From NCBI GenBank assembly GCA_946894095.1, contig OX335650.1, forward strand, positions 4,650,001-4,714,000: a stretch of DNA of 64,000 nucleotides, in the 5' to 3' direction. The stretch is from Incurvaria masculella. Taxonomy: Eukaryota > Arthropoda > Insecta > Lepidoptera > Incurvariidae. The position numbers and the translations under genes are program-made. This document shows positions 54,205 to 64,000 of the stretch, in pieces (the stretch's first letter is position 1; the number at the start of each line of letters is the position of its first letter). The notes beneath the pieces are model-generated. The model was not told the DNA's origin. It worked only from the letters and a program-made list of their open reading frames with translations, and searched no databases.

Positions 54205-54385
54205 TTTTGTGCGCGCGGCGTTGGCGCGTTCCGGAGCCTCTCCCCCCCCCCACCCGCCGCAGCCGGCGCGACTCCCCCGCCTCCGCCGCTTCCGCCGAGC
54301 TTTGATAAGAAATTCAGCGGCGGCGCATCTCGCGAGCGGCGGCAGATTTGCATCTCTAGGAAAGTGTGGCTGCGCTGCTGGAGGA
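54205..54385. promoter_or_regulatory. CpG-rich block
   Basis: A dense cluster of CG with abrupt edges (GCGCGCGGCGTTGGCGCG, a C-run, then GCCGCAGCCGGCGCG and GCGGCGGCGCATCTCGCG). No open frame with domain content or convincing splice sites was seen. It may be a promoter or first-exon island of an adjacent gene, or a GC-rich repeat. Confidence 0.3.
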
Positions 54386-54812
54386 CCGATCGCCTAGCCG
54401 AACCACGCCTATTAAACTGACGATCATTTCTAGAACTATGTTCTCTAGCGCGCGCATCGCGGATGAGAGCTAGACGGGAAAATTTGTCCGACAGTTTTAC
54501 TGCTAAAGAGACGGCAACACTGACCCGACACGTTTGCTTTCAAAGACACAGAGCTTCGGTCCTCCCGTCAAATCTCATGGCGAGCACGGAACGAATTTCT
54601 TTCAGTTCCGTCAAAAGTACTGAAATCTGCACTGGAATTCCATACTTCGGCACTTCTTCGTGCATTGCCATGGAATGACAGACCGGATTGCGTTATTCTG
54701 GGGCGTATTCGTGCAGTCAGTTTAAAAATTGCGTGAAATAACACGTGCGAATAATATATAACGAAAGGAACATCGTTCCTACCGGGTGTCCCACGAATTC
54801 TCTTGTAATTTT

Positions 54813-55081
54813 CTTATGTAACTGGAAATGGATGGACCACTTCCACAGTCATTATATTAGCCAAAAACACCGAAAGAACAATGATCTTCCCTTCATGAGT
54901 ACGGCTATATCGAACTGAATGGAAACTATGGACCATTTTTTATTGCCGTTTCGACCATATTCCACCCTAACACCTAGCAGGAGAAGGGTATCTACAGTTT
55001 TACGTGGATTCCTAACCATGGAAAATCTCTCATTTGTGATGAAATACACTTAACCAACTCAGAAAGGGAAACAAAGTGATG
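54813..55081 (-). mobile_element. SINE, head lost, minus strand
   Basis: The minus strand shows the middle block ('tttccctttctgagttgg', 'gtgtatttcatcacaaatga'), the body ('atagtttccattcagttcg', 'atagccgtactcatgaaggg') and the tail ('gtccatccatttccagttac'). No tRNA-like head precedes the middle block. Confidence 0.7.
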
Positions 55082-56040
55082 TTCATTTACTCAAAATGTT
55101 TTATAGCCCTGTCTACATTATTATTACAACTTTATCAGCAGTTATCACAGTTATTCGACAGGAAGATCCACTTCTGGTGCAAATGTTTTTAAATTTAACT
55201 ATCCATAGGAACATATACGTACCTTCATTTCATAAATTTAATTTCACTTTATCGTGACAATTCTGGTTCAAGAATGTATGGGAAGAATACTGCTTAATTA
55301 TATTGTCCACGACAAATACAAATTTAAAAAATTTGTACGTTTAATGACAACTGAGCTCTATGAACAGCTATACGAACTGAGCTCATATGAATAATTGTAT
55401 AGTCTGTAGAGCCATTTTCGTGCTCATTCAATTATTTTAGAAAACAAATAACTTATTATCATTCACCTCAAACTGTTTGTGTATGCAATATTTATAAAAA
55501 ACTTTGTTAGTATATTTTTACGTACTCCTGCTGTGCTAAGGTATCGGACACGATGTGTAGAGCTCAGGTATTGCATATTTATTGTGGGACCTTACTCGTA
55601 ATAAAAATATGTATTTCACATTTTTACGAGCAAGTCAAACAATCCAGGTCAAATTCGACGCTTTCATTACATATTATCAAGTGTGACAGATATATGTTTT
55701 TAACCAACTTAAAAAAAGTAGGAGATTCTGAATTTGTTGGAATCATTTTTGTATGTATGCTCCCCGATTACTCGAAGACCGATTTGGCAAATGTTTGTTT
55801 TGTAGAACAACGAATCTTCGGCCCTGGGCCCGCCACGCTGCTGCTGGTTGGTCAATATAGCCCCGTCTCTTTTGCTGGCCAGATTGCGTTTAGGTCCCGC
55901 CCATTTCGCTTGCCAGTCAGCCTCAGACGGCAACTAGCTTTGGGTTCGATCAAGAGACTATGATGGTGTGTTTAATAAACTTTGGTTTAATTAATTAGAT
56001 TGGTTTTATATGTATACTGTGTAGATAAGAGAAGATATAA
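55082..56040. other. No gene supported; AACCGACTTC relative at 55695-55800
   Basis: A 136-codon frame at 55553-55963 overlaps the repeat ('aaccaacttaaaaaaagtag', 'ccgattactcgaagaccga') and has no domain, so it is not called as a gene. Confidence 0.5.
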
Positions 56041-56051
56041 GTATATAAGGT

Positions 56052-56310
56052 GGCCATTCTCGACGGGACTAACTCATTTGCGGGCACAGCACAAAATCGT
56101 TCTGCTGCGATCTGGCACTGTCTGTTTTAAAGAAAACGACAGTCCTCGTAATGAGAAAGATGCAACACGTCCAAAAAGCAAAAAATGTGCATAGTATTTG
56201 ATTTGTGTAGATTAAAAAAAATAAAACAATAAAAAAAACGACTTATAGCTAAATGTAAATTACGGACGCTGGCGCTGTAGTCAAAAATCAAACAAATACT
56301 AAATTGAATT
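56052..56310 (+). mobile_element. GGTGGCC-type element, copy 1 (partial)
   Basis: It shares with 58851-59100: AAGGTGGCC, 'actcatttgcgggcaca', 'caaaatcgttctgctgcg', 'gaaagatgcaacacgtcc', 'aatgtgcatagtat' and 'agctaaatgtaaa'. The right inverted end present in copy 2 was not found. Confidence 0.65.
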
Positions 56311-56734
56311 TTTTCAAGCTAGCAGTAATATTTTATAGTTTTTTTTAATATTTTTATCTTAAATACAAAGTTACTACAACTGTGCGAATCTAATCAAACT
56401 GTATGCTTGTTTCAGGTACATTCACACGAATACCTTTCAAGATTATGCGCGGTGAAAACAACCAAGTTTGTCAGGAAAACGGCGGAACCAATATTTTGCC
56501 GAATTCTCTATTGCGTAACACGCGAAAAATCCAAATCGTTTTCCCCGAACGCTAGGCATCAAAGAAAGCGTATGGAGGCCTCTTTGAAATTCAATTCGGA
56601 AGTATCGGCAGGTTAAAGATTACCGGGACCGTGAGTTGGCGATCTGATTACGGGGCTCGACCCGCGACAGTTAAGCCGCTTTGGGTGAGTTTTGCAGACG
56701 TGCCGTTCACTCCCCTTCCCGCCCTGAGGCCCGC

Positions 56735-56820
56735 TGCCAGCGCAGCCCGTCGAGTAAGAAAGGGACGGAGTGGCGATCGAGACTCATCCGTTTAGGAGAA
56801 GCGTAGCCGCGTACTAAGGA
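56735..56820 (+). repeat. Dispersed GC-rich repeat, copy 3
   Basis: It carries GGGACGGAGTGGCGATCGAG then AGCGTAGCCGCG, as at 1245 and 47640. Confidence 0.5.
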
Positions 56821-56976
56821 TTATGCACTGATGGTAGTTAGCTAGCTCCAGGACGCGCAACATCGAATGTTCATTCACGAAATTAAATCCTGCGATTTTT
56901 TTTACGTTGCAATTCGATAGGTGTTATCGTAAGCAAGCGAATTCTTAAGTGAACTGAGCGCCTGACTAACCTACCA

Positions 56977-57462
56977 TCATGCTATCAGTCCAACACACCG
57001 CATTCCCGAAGTAATTAGGTACTATGTCAGTACCTTCCCTTAGTGAGCACGGCTACATACGAGTGATTTCAGTATTCTGTGGGTGTTTAAACTATTGTCT
57101 AATATTGGCTTACCATATACTTGAAAATGAACTGTATGTGACAGTTTGAAACGTCGTCCACTAGGACCGAGGAAAATAACCGTGGTCAGCCAATATCAGA
57201 CAATACATTAAACCGAATGTAAAACGTGGACAGTTTTGTCATTGCCGTTTCGAACATCTTTTTCATCAAAAGTGATGCCAACCCGGGCGGGCTTAGCCTT
57301 CCCACCTAGTAAAAACTGTAGTTCCCCCAGTTTTACATGGATTCCGAATCATTTAACAGTTTGCATTCGTAACGAAATGCACTTATCCAGCCAAGAGAGA
57401 GAAAGAAAGTGGTACCTCCGGTATGGAAGGCAAGTCCACACGCCTCTGAGCTACGAGCCTCT
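56977..57462 (-). mobile_element. tRNA-headed SINE with an internal insertion, minus strand
   Basis: The tail side (56977-57059) and body/head side (57212-57462) are separated by about 150 bases. The head keeps 'gaggctcgtagctcagagg' (A-box-like), but the B-box part is deleted. The middle block ('gataagtgcatttcgttacg', 'aatgcaaactgtt') and CGCCCGGGTTGGCATCA are clear. Confidence 0.75.
57091..57207. mobile_element. TTAA-flanked MITE inside the SINE
   Basis: TTAA occurs at 57087-57090 and 57208-57211. Between them the ends pair as inverted repeats (TATTGTCTAATATTGGC / GCCAATATCAGACAATA, one mismatch; then two bases differ at the tips). TTAA duplication with short inverted ends suggests a piggyBac-type origin. 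About 27 bases left of it (57061-57086) remain unexplained. Confidence 0.55.
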
Positions 57463-58079
57463 CAATGTATCCATTATCACTTCGGTCGCCTCTCCCGTCC
57501 TTCCTCTCTCGTTGGCGCAGGCCTGCCCCTGACAACTGCCGTGCCTCCGTGGGGGACTCGACCTTAGCTGATCCCGCCCTTTCCCGACTCGCCGCACGTA
57601 ATACACTAAATTAAGTCTCATTTAAGAAAACACTCCAGTTATTTGGAAGTCGGATCGCTCGGTTGTTCGGCGACCCGGATAAGATCCTATGTTGGGAACC
57701 TTATGCAAATAGAATAGTGATTTATTTTCATTATTTTAATTTGGAGTTATCTACTATAGATAGATAATGATAATGGGGATCCGAACCTATCAGATCTATA
57801 CAATATTTCTTGCAAACAAAACACAAAACGTCGTGGCATTCAACGCCCTTATTAATTATAAATGTTTAATTTAGCGGCATAATCATTTTCAAAATTTCAG
57901 ATCATCCAACGGGACAAAACTTTTATTTGTTATTGCAACGAAAACAATGAACATACAATTATCTGACCACAACATCTATGGTTATATTTTATCAGTGCTG
58001 GCGTGCCGATTTGGGGCCTATTTACTCAGCTACTTGTATATCTTGTACTATATCTTGTATATCTTGTACTATCTTGTAC
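57463..58079. other. No gene supported; TATCTTGTAC simple repeat
   Basis: AT-rich after a GC-richer start. 58035-58080 holds five to six irregular copies of TATCTTGTAC/TATATCTTG. Confidence 0.5.
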
Positions 58080-58158
58080 TGGTATCGATTGCAAGCTGCT
58101 GAGAATGGACCTTTATGTGTGGCGTTTAAGCTAATCAGCAGTAGGTGAACACGGCCCT
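58080..58158 (-). mobile_element. PIF/Harbinger-like MITE, half copy
   Basis: On the minus strand it starts TTA-GGGCCGTGTTCACCTACTGC, continues 'tgattagcttaa' and 'gcttgcaatcgatacc', matching the left half of 28057-28214. The other terminus is absent. Confidence 0.65.
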
Positions 58159-58850
58159 AAGTCCATTATTCTTTGCGTGTTGTATTCAAAAAAAATAGTT
58201 GCATTCAAGTAAATTAGCGCTGGACACTCTTGGAAGCACCTTGAGATAGTCGGAAACTTGACCAAGCAGAACTTTGTATTTAAACTAGATGACATTAAAA
58301 AAATATACTGATCTTTGCGAGCAGCCTACCTCACGCCCGGCTGACACACGTGGGCAAAAGAAAAGGTGAAGTGCCCCGCCAGGGTTATAGTGTATGTCGA
58401 CATCTATTCACATTATTATTATTATCGTGCGACAGTCCTTCAACTTTCCGCCCGAATTTCCTTCAGGTATTCGCAACTACACGTCTTTGGTCTGTAGACA
58501 TCTTGTGCAATAGTCGAATCTCTCATAATTTCATTATCTGATATGTTTGGTGCAACATCGTCTTAATTAGACATAGAACACGTATTTTTGAGTGTGCTGA
58601 TTAATATTGAGCTCGGATATATTTTATGCATTCGATATATATTGTAATTCGAATAATATTCACGTAAGTGTGTGTGTTCTGGTCGGATTGTTAACAAATT
58701 AAGCGCACGCACGACTTCTTTAATTCTTCAAAGAATTGGTTATTTCTAATATATTAGGACTGGAACCCAGAGATATGTGATCAGAGATAAGTTTAACAAT
58801 AAGGAAAAAAACAATTAAGGTTGTTCCTGAATTTATGTTTATGGTGGCCC

Positions 58851-59379
58851 AACCCGGCGGGCCTAACTCATTCGCGGGCACGGTACAAAACCGTGCTGTT
58901 GCGCTCTGGGACCTTTTCTATTTCAAAGAATAAGACAGGCTCCGTGATGAGGAAGATGCAACATGTCCACAAAAAAGACAATGTGCATAGTGTATGATTT
59001 GGTAAGATTTACGAAAATTTTAATTTCAAAACTACTAATAGCTAAAAGTAAACCACGACCGCTGTAGACAGAAATCTAACAAAAACCAAATAGATCTTGA
59101 TTAAATAAGCTATGTCTGATGACTAATCTTTTTACGATGTTCTTACTTTATCATTGCGTAACCACCTCCAAAGTTATTGTATAAAACGCGCGAAAAATTC
59201 GAACTTTCGGACCTTATAAATTAGAAACCAAACACAATTTTACAATGCCAATGGTCATCAGACATCTAATTCGATCAAATAAAGCTATTTTGAGCAAAAT
59301 TTTGGATCTCTGACAAGAAATATGGGCGTGATCTTCTTTCCCCTTTTGTATAGGGAGATGAGCGGGATGGGCCACCTTA
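58851..59379. mobile_element. GGTGGCC-type element, copy 2, both ends present
   Basis: The left end GGTGGCCCAACCCGGCGGGC and the right end on the minus strand (AAGGTGGCCCATCCCGC) give about 14 bases of terminal inverted repeat. TTA lies at or next to both borders, so a PIF/Harbinger origin is possible but not secure. The interior also pairs (ATGTCTGATGAC). About 529 bp, non-coding. Confidence 0.6.
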
Positions 59380-59609
59380 ACTGTAGAGCCCCCAAAGAAG
59401 ATATTCTCACGATAATTGCAGTAGCTTGAAATATATTTGGTAAAAAATGGACACTTCTTTCTTTTTTAATTTGTTTATGACTTGTGCGTTCATAAACCAA
59501 TCATTCAATAACGGTAAACTTTTGATAAGCCGTTGTCCGCAATCCAGCAAAGGTTTCCTGTAAAAAAAAACAAAAAACTGCCCTCCTTCCTGACAACCGT
59601 CAAACACGG

Positions 59610-59639
59610 CGCCCGAACGGAGCCGGGTACCACAGCTAG
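59610..59639 (+). mobile_element. Helitron-like 3' terminus
   Basis: GCCCGAACGGAGCCGGGTAC forms the terminal hairpin, and CTAG followed by T comes 11 bases after it, the CTRR rule of Helitrons. The match to 7864-7893 is about 26 of 30. The 5' boundary is unknown. Confidence 0.65.
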
Positions 59640-59640
59640 T

Positions 59641-62600
59641 TGAAAAGAACACTCACACGCAAAAGTGAAACGCGAAAATCTCCGCCTGGGTCGTTCGAAG
59701 ACTACGACGTCACAACGGCACTGTTCCAAAGGCAGACAATACATCGCTGCGTGTTTCAGTGCTCCCAAGTGACGTGTTTGAGAACGAGTCCAAGTGCGTA
59801 ATCGCCGGCAGCTATTTACTTTGTGAAAGGAAGGCTTTCAGCTTTCAGTGACAGTCTTGTGAAGCTGAACGCATCGCGGACTTCTAAAGAACAGTATGCT
59901 ATGCTATTTACTGAAATATATCTGAAATAACCTAACCTGGATTAAGTCAAAGGATCTAAATCCTGAGTTTTTGTTTAATCGTTTATAATTACAATGATTA
60001 TTTTATCAAACTACTGCGATAAATATGGACTTACGATAAAGGATTTAAACAAATATGGGATTTTTTTCTACGCTATGCAAACTTGTAAGTTTCAGACTTC
60101 TACCAAACGATTTCTCTATTTCGGATTCAATGTCATAGGGCTGTAACTTAATATATTCCTTAAAGTAACATTGAATTTAATATCTATCAAATTATTTTTA
60201 GTCTTGCCTCAATATAATACCTCCTGGATATTACACGGATATTCTCGCCCTAACGTGTGGATCTATTCATATACCGCCGACATTTGGTTATTTGCGTTCG
60301 GTTCGTTCACCAATAAATTTCCCATATAACATAAACAAGTATTTTTCCTTCCGTGAAATTCTCTCGTCCCCCTTTTCCCCGTTTATCATGCGTACGACTT
60401 CGATGGTTTTCATTGGTGTTTTCAGCGCGCCCTCTGTAAACACGCACTGGTTGTTAAAATATTCAAATTTGGGCCGTTCCGTTGTGCAAACATCCAATGT
60501 TTTCTCACAAAACCATGCGTGACAAATAGTTGTTTTTGTAGGCAGTGTACGGATTGTGGAAACGTTACCACATGGATGGAACCCATCACATCAATTTTAT
60601 GTTTCGCTGGAAATGTAATGAGCAAATGTTTACTTCTTTCTATTGGGTACCCACTTAGGTCTAGTGAGTTTTGGGTGCAGTATATAACTTCACTTACTAA
60701 AAATACTACCTAAAATTATGATTGTAATTTGAATAAAATTAAGTTGAAGAGCCATTTTAGTGTCCTGGATAGTTTGGATCCTATTAACAACTCATCTGTA
60801 TTTTAGTTCATGTTTCCAGCTTAACTGAAAAAAAAAAAACTAATGTTATCTAATCTCATCAGTACAGTTATAGTAGACTGAACTATAAGATTATGTGTTA
60901 TCAGAACAACCATTCGGTCTCGATAGTTCACATGATATAGTAAAAGCATTTATAGTAGATTTATCTTAATTAAGTGTAATTTAGACCAAAACAATTGTCT
61001 AGTAATTTTAATCATACAGCACATGGAAATATGTACCAGATATAGTTCTTAAACAATAAGCTTGTTTCAGACTCTTGGTCGGTCCCTTTTTTAACCCGAT
61101 TTTCGGGATTCAGTTGGTTTCAATAAGTCATATTTTTTTCTCTAAACAGCAAATTAATCTGGGTAGTTCATCCTATACATCCGACGGTAAAACAATAGCT
61201 CATAGCAACACACTTTTATTTTGTATCCTAGGTTCTCCCTCTACTAACAATACATTTTTTGGCCAGATATTTAAAAATAATTATGTTACTACTCTTCCTT
61301 CTGCAACTACGCACGTCAAGTCAAAGTACTTTTTACTTTATCGTGTGGCAAATAAATCAATTACCAAAAGGTTTTAAATTAATAAATCTATTGCTACTAA
61401 AATACTTTTCTGCCATAACAATAATACGCTGCAAAAAAGCATTTAGAGCATTGAAACAGAAGTTTTTTTCACAGCTCAACAAATTCTTTACTAAATAACT
61501 TCATGGCACCTATACTTCATACATTATATCTGCACCTACATGATATATTTTTGATCTGAAATTCATTATACTTTCCAATGTAGCTTTCAAATAAGGATTT
61601 TTCAAATTTCGTAACAGTGAAAATGACGTACTGGTTTTTAAAATTTAATAATAATAATAACAATCAATTTTTGGATGAAAAAGACATGAGTATACAGAAA
61701 AACAAAAGAACAGTAAAACATACAATACAGAATACATTTCTGCAAATAGTAAAAGGAGAAAAAGGAAACAATATTATTTACTTACCTAAGCACACATAGA
61801 AAAAACATATTTAGAATGTTAGCAACCTACTGCAACCTTATTTATTATTTCTCTCGTTATTCAAATAAAACCAGTAATAAATTAATGTTTGCTCACTTTT
61901 CTAAGCATCGCGCGTACTCTACGCTCCCTAACGGATAAGTAATATCGGATAAGCAACCTACCGTAGTTTGTAATGTGGTCCGATTGAGTCGACACGGTGC
62001 GGCCACCGGCGCATATCGGGTCTCGTCCCGGGGTCGCTTCAAGCCATTATGCAAATAACTCTCATCAGTCATACTCTTGACGCCCCTCCGCCCCGCCCGC
62101 ACCCCCCCGCACCCCCGACCGCGTCTTCAATCTTGCGCAGGGTGAAATCTGTTTACCTTATACACAGGAAATCTGTAATGAAATCATTCTCTCTGAGCGG
62201 AGGGTTGATATTTTCTACTTTTATAAGGTGCCCTGTACCTTTATACATGTATCTTTGTGTGGTTATTTAAATGATTTCCAGCAGATTTAACAAAGAGATC
62301 TAGCAGAGTGGTTTACATGAGAAAATTAGGGTAAATGTTAAAGAGTATGGTTTTACTCGACTGCGCAATAAGGAGGGTTATGGTTTTCGAGTGTATGTAT
62401 GTTTTTTTGGCATGCTCTGCAGCCTAAATGGCTTGATTGATTTTAGCTTGAGCGTTGTCGTCAGATTGGTCTTAATTGTGAGAGCGGCACTGGGTGAATA
62501 AAAATTATGAAAAAAAATCATGGCCGATTTTCGGCTCCAAAGTAATTTTTTTTAAATGTTTTTTTTTGTTTATAATAATTACACATGCCTTGCATCTTCT

Positions 62601-63120
62601 ACATAATATTATCGCCACTGATATACAAAAATATGTAAGAATTTTTCAGGAACTTGAATCGAAGTATTGGATACATTTTTTACGGGCATGCACGTATATT
62701 ATTTCGTGGCAAATATTATTTTATTTGTTTATTATATATATCCTTGTACATGTCCATAATAATAACCACACATTAATTTTATGTAAAACTATAACTATAA
62801 TGGATATACATTTCAAATGTATATCCATCAAAAACGTATGGAATGCATGTAAGTATATAAATGTTATCATACTCTCCCAGATGTATTTGTTGACCAGGGG
62901 AGATTTTAAATTACCACATCGCCAGACGCATATTCGATTACTTCAGGAGGGATTGATGGTATCAATGGAAACAAATGACAAACGAAGTTTTGTCGGCTCT
63001 TCTTCGCCAGAAGTAATCGAATCGACAGGAAAACAAAAATGACGAATCCGAGTGTGTAATATACATCTAATGGAGGAAATAAAGAAACTGAAACTGAAAT
63101 TGAAACTTAGCATAATTAAG
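59641..63120. other. No gene supported
   Basis: Mostly AT-rich. A C-rich stretch at 62082-62120 would be G-quadruplex-prone on the minus strand. 62330-62465 ('gcgcaataaggagggttatg', 'tcgagtgtatgtatg') looks like a common insect repeat. A 182-codon frame at 62494-63042 is discussed under findings. Confidence 0.45.
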
Positions 63121-63126
63121 ATCTGG

Positions 63127-63426
63127 GTTCCGTACCCAAAGAGTGAAAACGGAACCCTATTACTAAGCCTCCGCTGTCCGTCCGTCCGTCCGTCCGTCCG
63201 TCCGTCTGTTACAGGGCTGTATCTCCGTCTAACCGTAATAGGTAGGCAGCTGAAATTTTCACGGAGTGTGTATTTATTTTGCCGCTGTAACAACAAATAG
63301 GTAAAATTATAAAAAAACAAGATTAAAGCGGGGGCCCCATACAAAAAACATGATTTTTTTATGTTAAATCTTGTACGATAGTACGGAACCCTTCATGTGC
63401 GAGTCCGACTCGCACTTGGCCAGTTT
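63127..63426 (+). mobile_element. (GTCC)n element, full reference copy
   Basis: It begins GGGTTCCGTACCCAAAGAG. Then come 'cggaaccctattactaagc', seven GTCC/GTCT units, 'cagggctgtatctcc', 'gtgtgtatttattttgccgc', 'caacaaataggtaaaat', and the end GTACGGAACCC with 'gtgcgagtccgactcgcac' and TTGGCCAGTTTT. GGGTTCCGTAC and GTACGGAACCC are inverted copies near the two ends. About 300 bp, non-coding. The other (GTCC)n copies in the window were aligned to this one. Confidence 0.85.
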
Positions 63427-64000
63427 TATACTATTTTTAGATTGTTTTGTAAGCAGAGTTATTTCAAAGTATTTCATGTTATTTTAATAAAAAGGGTCTA
63501 TTTAAATTCATCCAGGAAATCCTTCCGAATTAAATTCAAGAAAATATTTTTATTATTATCCGAAATTCTGCCTCGCTTGTTCGATGATCGATGCAGCTTC
63601 GTTACAAAGAAATCCTTAACTCTTAAGTAAAAGAACATTTTGTCGCTTGCATTACGAGTATGTTCCTTCGTTGTAATAACCTCTACATATTCCAATATAT
63701 ATTTTGCCCGGGGCTTGTAGAGATTTCAGAGATCGTCTTAACGAAAACTTTCTGAAAGAGGTTTCAGCGATTTCCAAACAAAAAAGTTATTCGATCATTT
63801 TCTTTCCTTTACTGATATTATTTCGTGGCCAGTTTATGAAACTGATAACATATTTTTGTTACATTAATACATAAGATTAACTTTGCGGACGTTCTTTAAT
63901 ATCGTGTTTTGGTCACATATTAAGAGACTTCTTAAACTTACAGTTAATTAATCCATATTTGGGATAAGAAACAACCGATTCAACAATCAATTCGCTTATT
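63427..64000. other. No gene seen
   Basis: AT-rich with no recognisable element. Confidence 0.5.

Noticed and set aside
55553..55963. 136-codon open frame
   Set aside because: It crosses an AACCGACTTC-type repeat and has no domain or gene-like context.

Overview
The window looks like repeat-rich, AT-rich, non-coding nuclear DNA from an insect, most likely a moth or butterfly (Lepidoptera). The organism call is an inference. It rests on short elements with (GTCC)n runs and GGTTCCGTAC / GTACGGAACC ends, AACCGACTTCAAAAA-type elements, Helitron-like 3' ends, SINEs with poly(A) tails, and non-LTR LINE 3' ends. I found no convincing host protein-coding exon, rRNA gene or functional tRNA gene. The longest open frames (131 and 182 codons) overlap repeats or look like AT-rich chance frames.

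Most of what can be read is mobile-element sediment. (1) A SINE group is scattered through the window (near 2.6, 12.2, 12.6, 14.9, 24.2, 30.6, 35.0, 36.8, 43.0, 46.8, 47.0, 47.8, 51.4, 54.8 and 57.0 kb). Its members share one body and one 3' tail. They carry two different Pol III heads, one 5S rRNA-like and one tRNA-like, and the two types are nested in each other at 30.6-31.2 kb. (2) LINE 3' ends occur at 3.8, 41.6 and 44.8 kb (one CR1/Jockey-like family), at 37.9 and 51.9 kb (an RTE-like ...GEAYVQQWT terminus), and a possible piece lies at 14.5 kb. (3) DNA-transposon remains include a hAT fossil with 8-bp target duplication (13.5-14.2 kb), a PIF/Harbinger-like MITE family (28.1, 53.2, 58.1 kb), a TTAA-flanked MITE inside a SINE (57.1 kb), (GTCC)n elements (9.1, 24.5/25.4, 26.9, 46.0, 53.9, 63.2 kb) and several long fold-back elements (4.4, 9.4-10.5, 16.4, 17.8, 18.6, 26.5, 35.8, 39.6, 40.5, 41.8, 58.9 kb).

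Three structures stand out. First, 48.4-49.6 kb holds two arrays of one 100-bp unit in opposite orientation, head to head; if transcribed they would fold into a several-hundred-bp hairpin. Second, 14.9-15.6 kb is a minisatellite grown from the body of a SINE and then duplicated again as a five-unit block. Third, 9390-10515 has two identical 170-bp inverted arms around about 790 bp containing a TATA-like palindrome.

Stretches not assigned are AT-rich DNA, with a few CpG-rich blocks (13.25, 17.15, 54.25 kb) that could be regulatory or gene-proximal. All calls were made by eye; no database search or alignment program was run.
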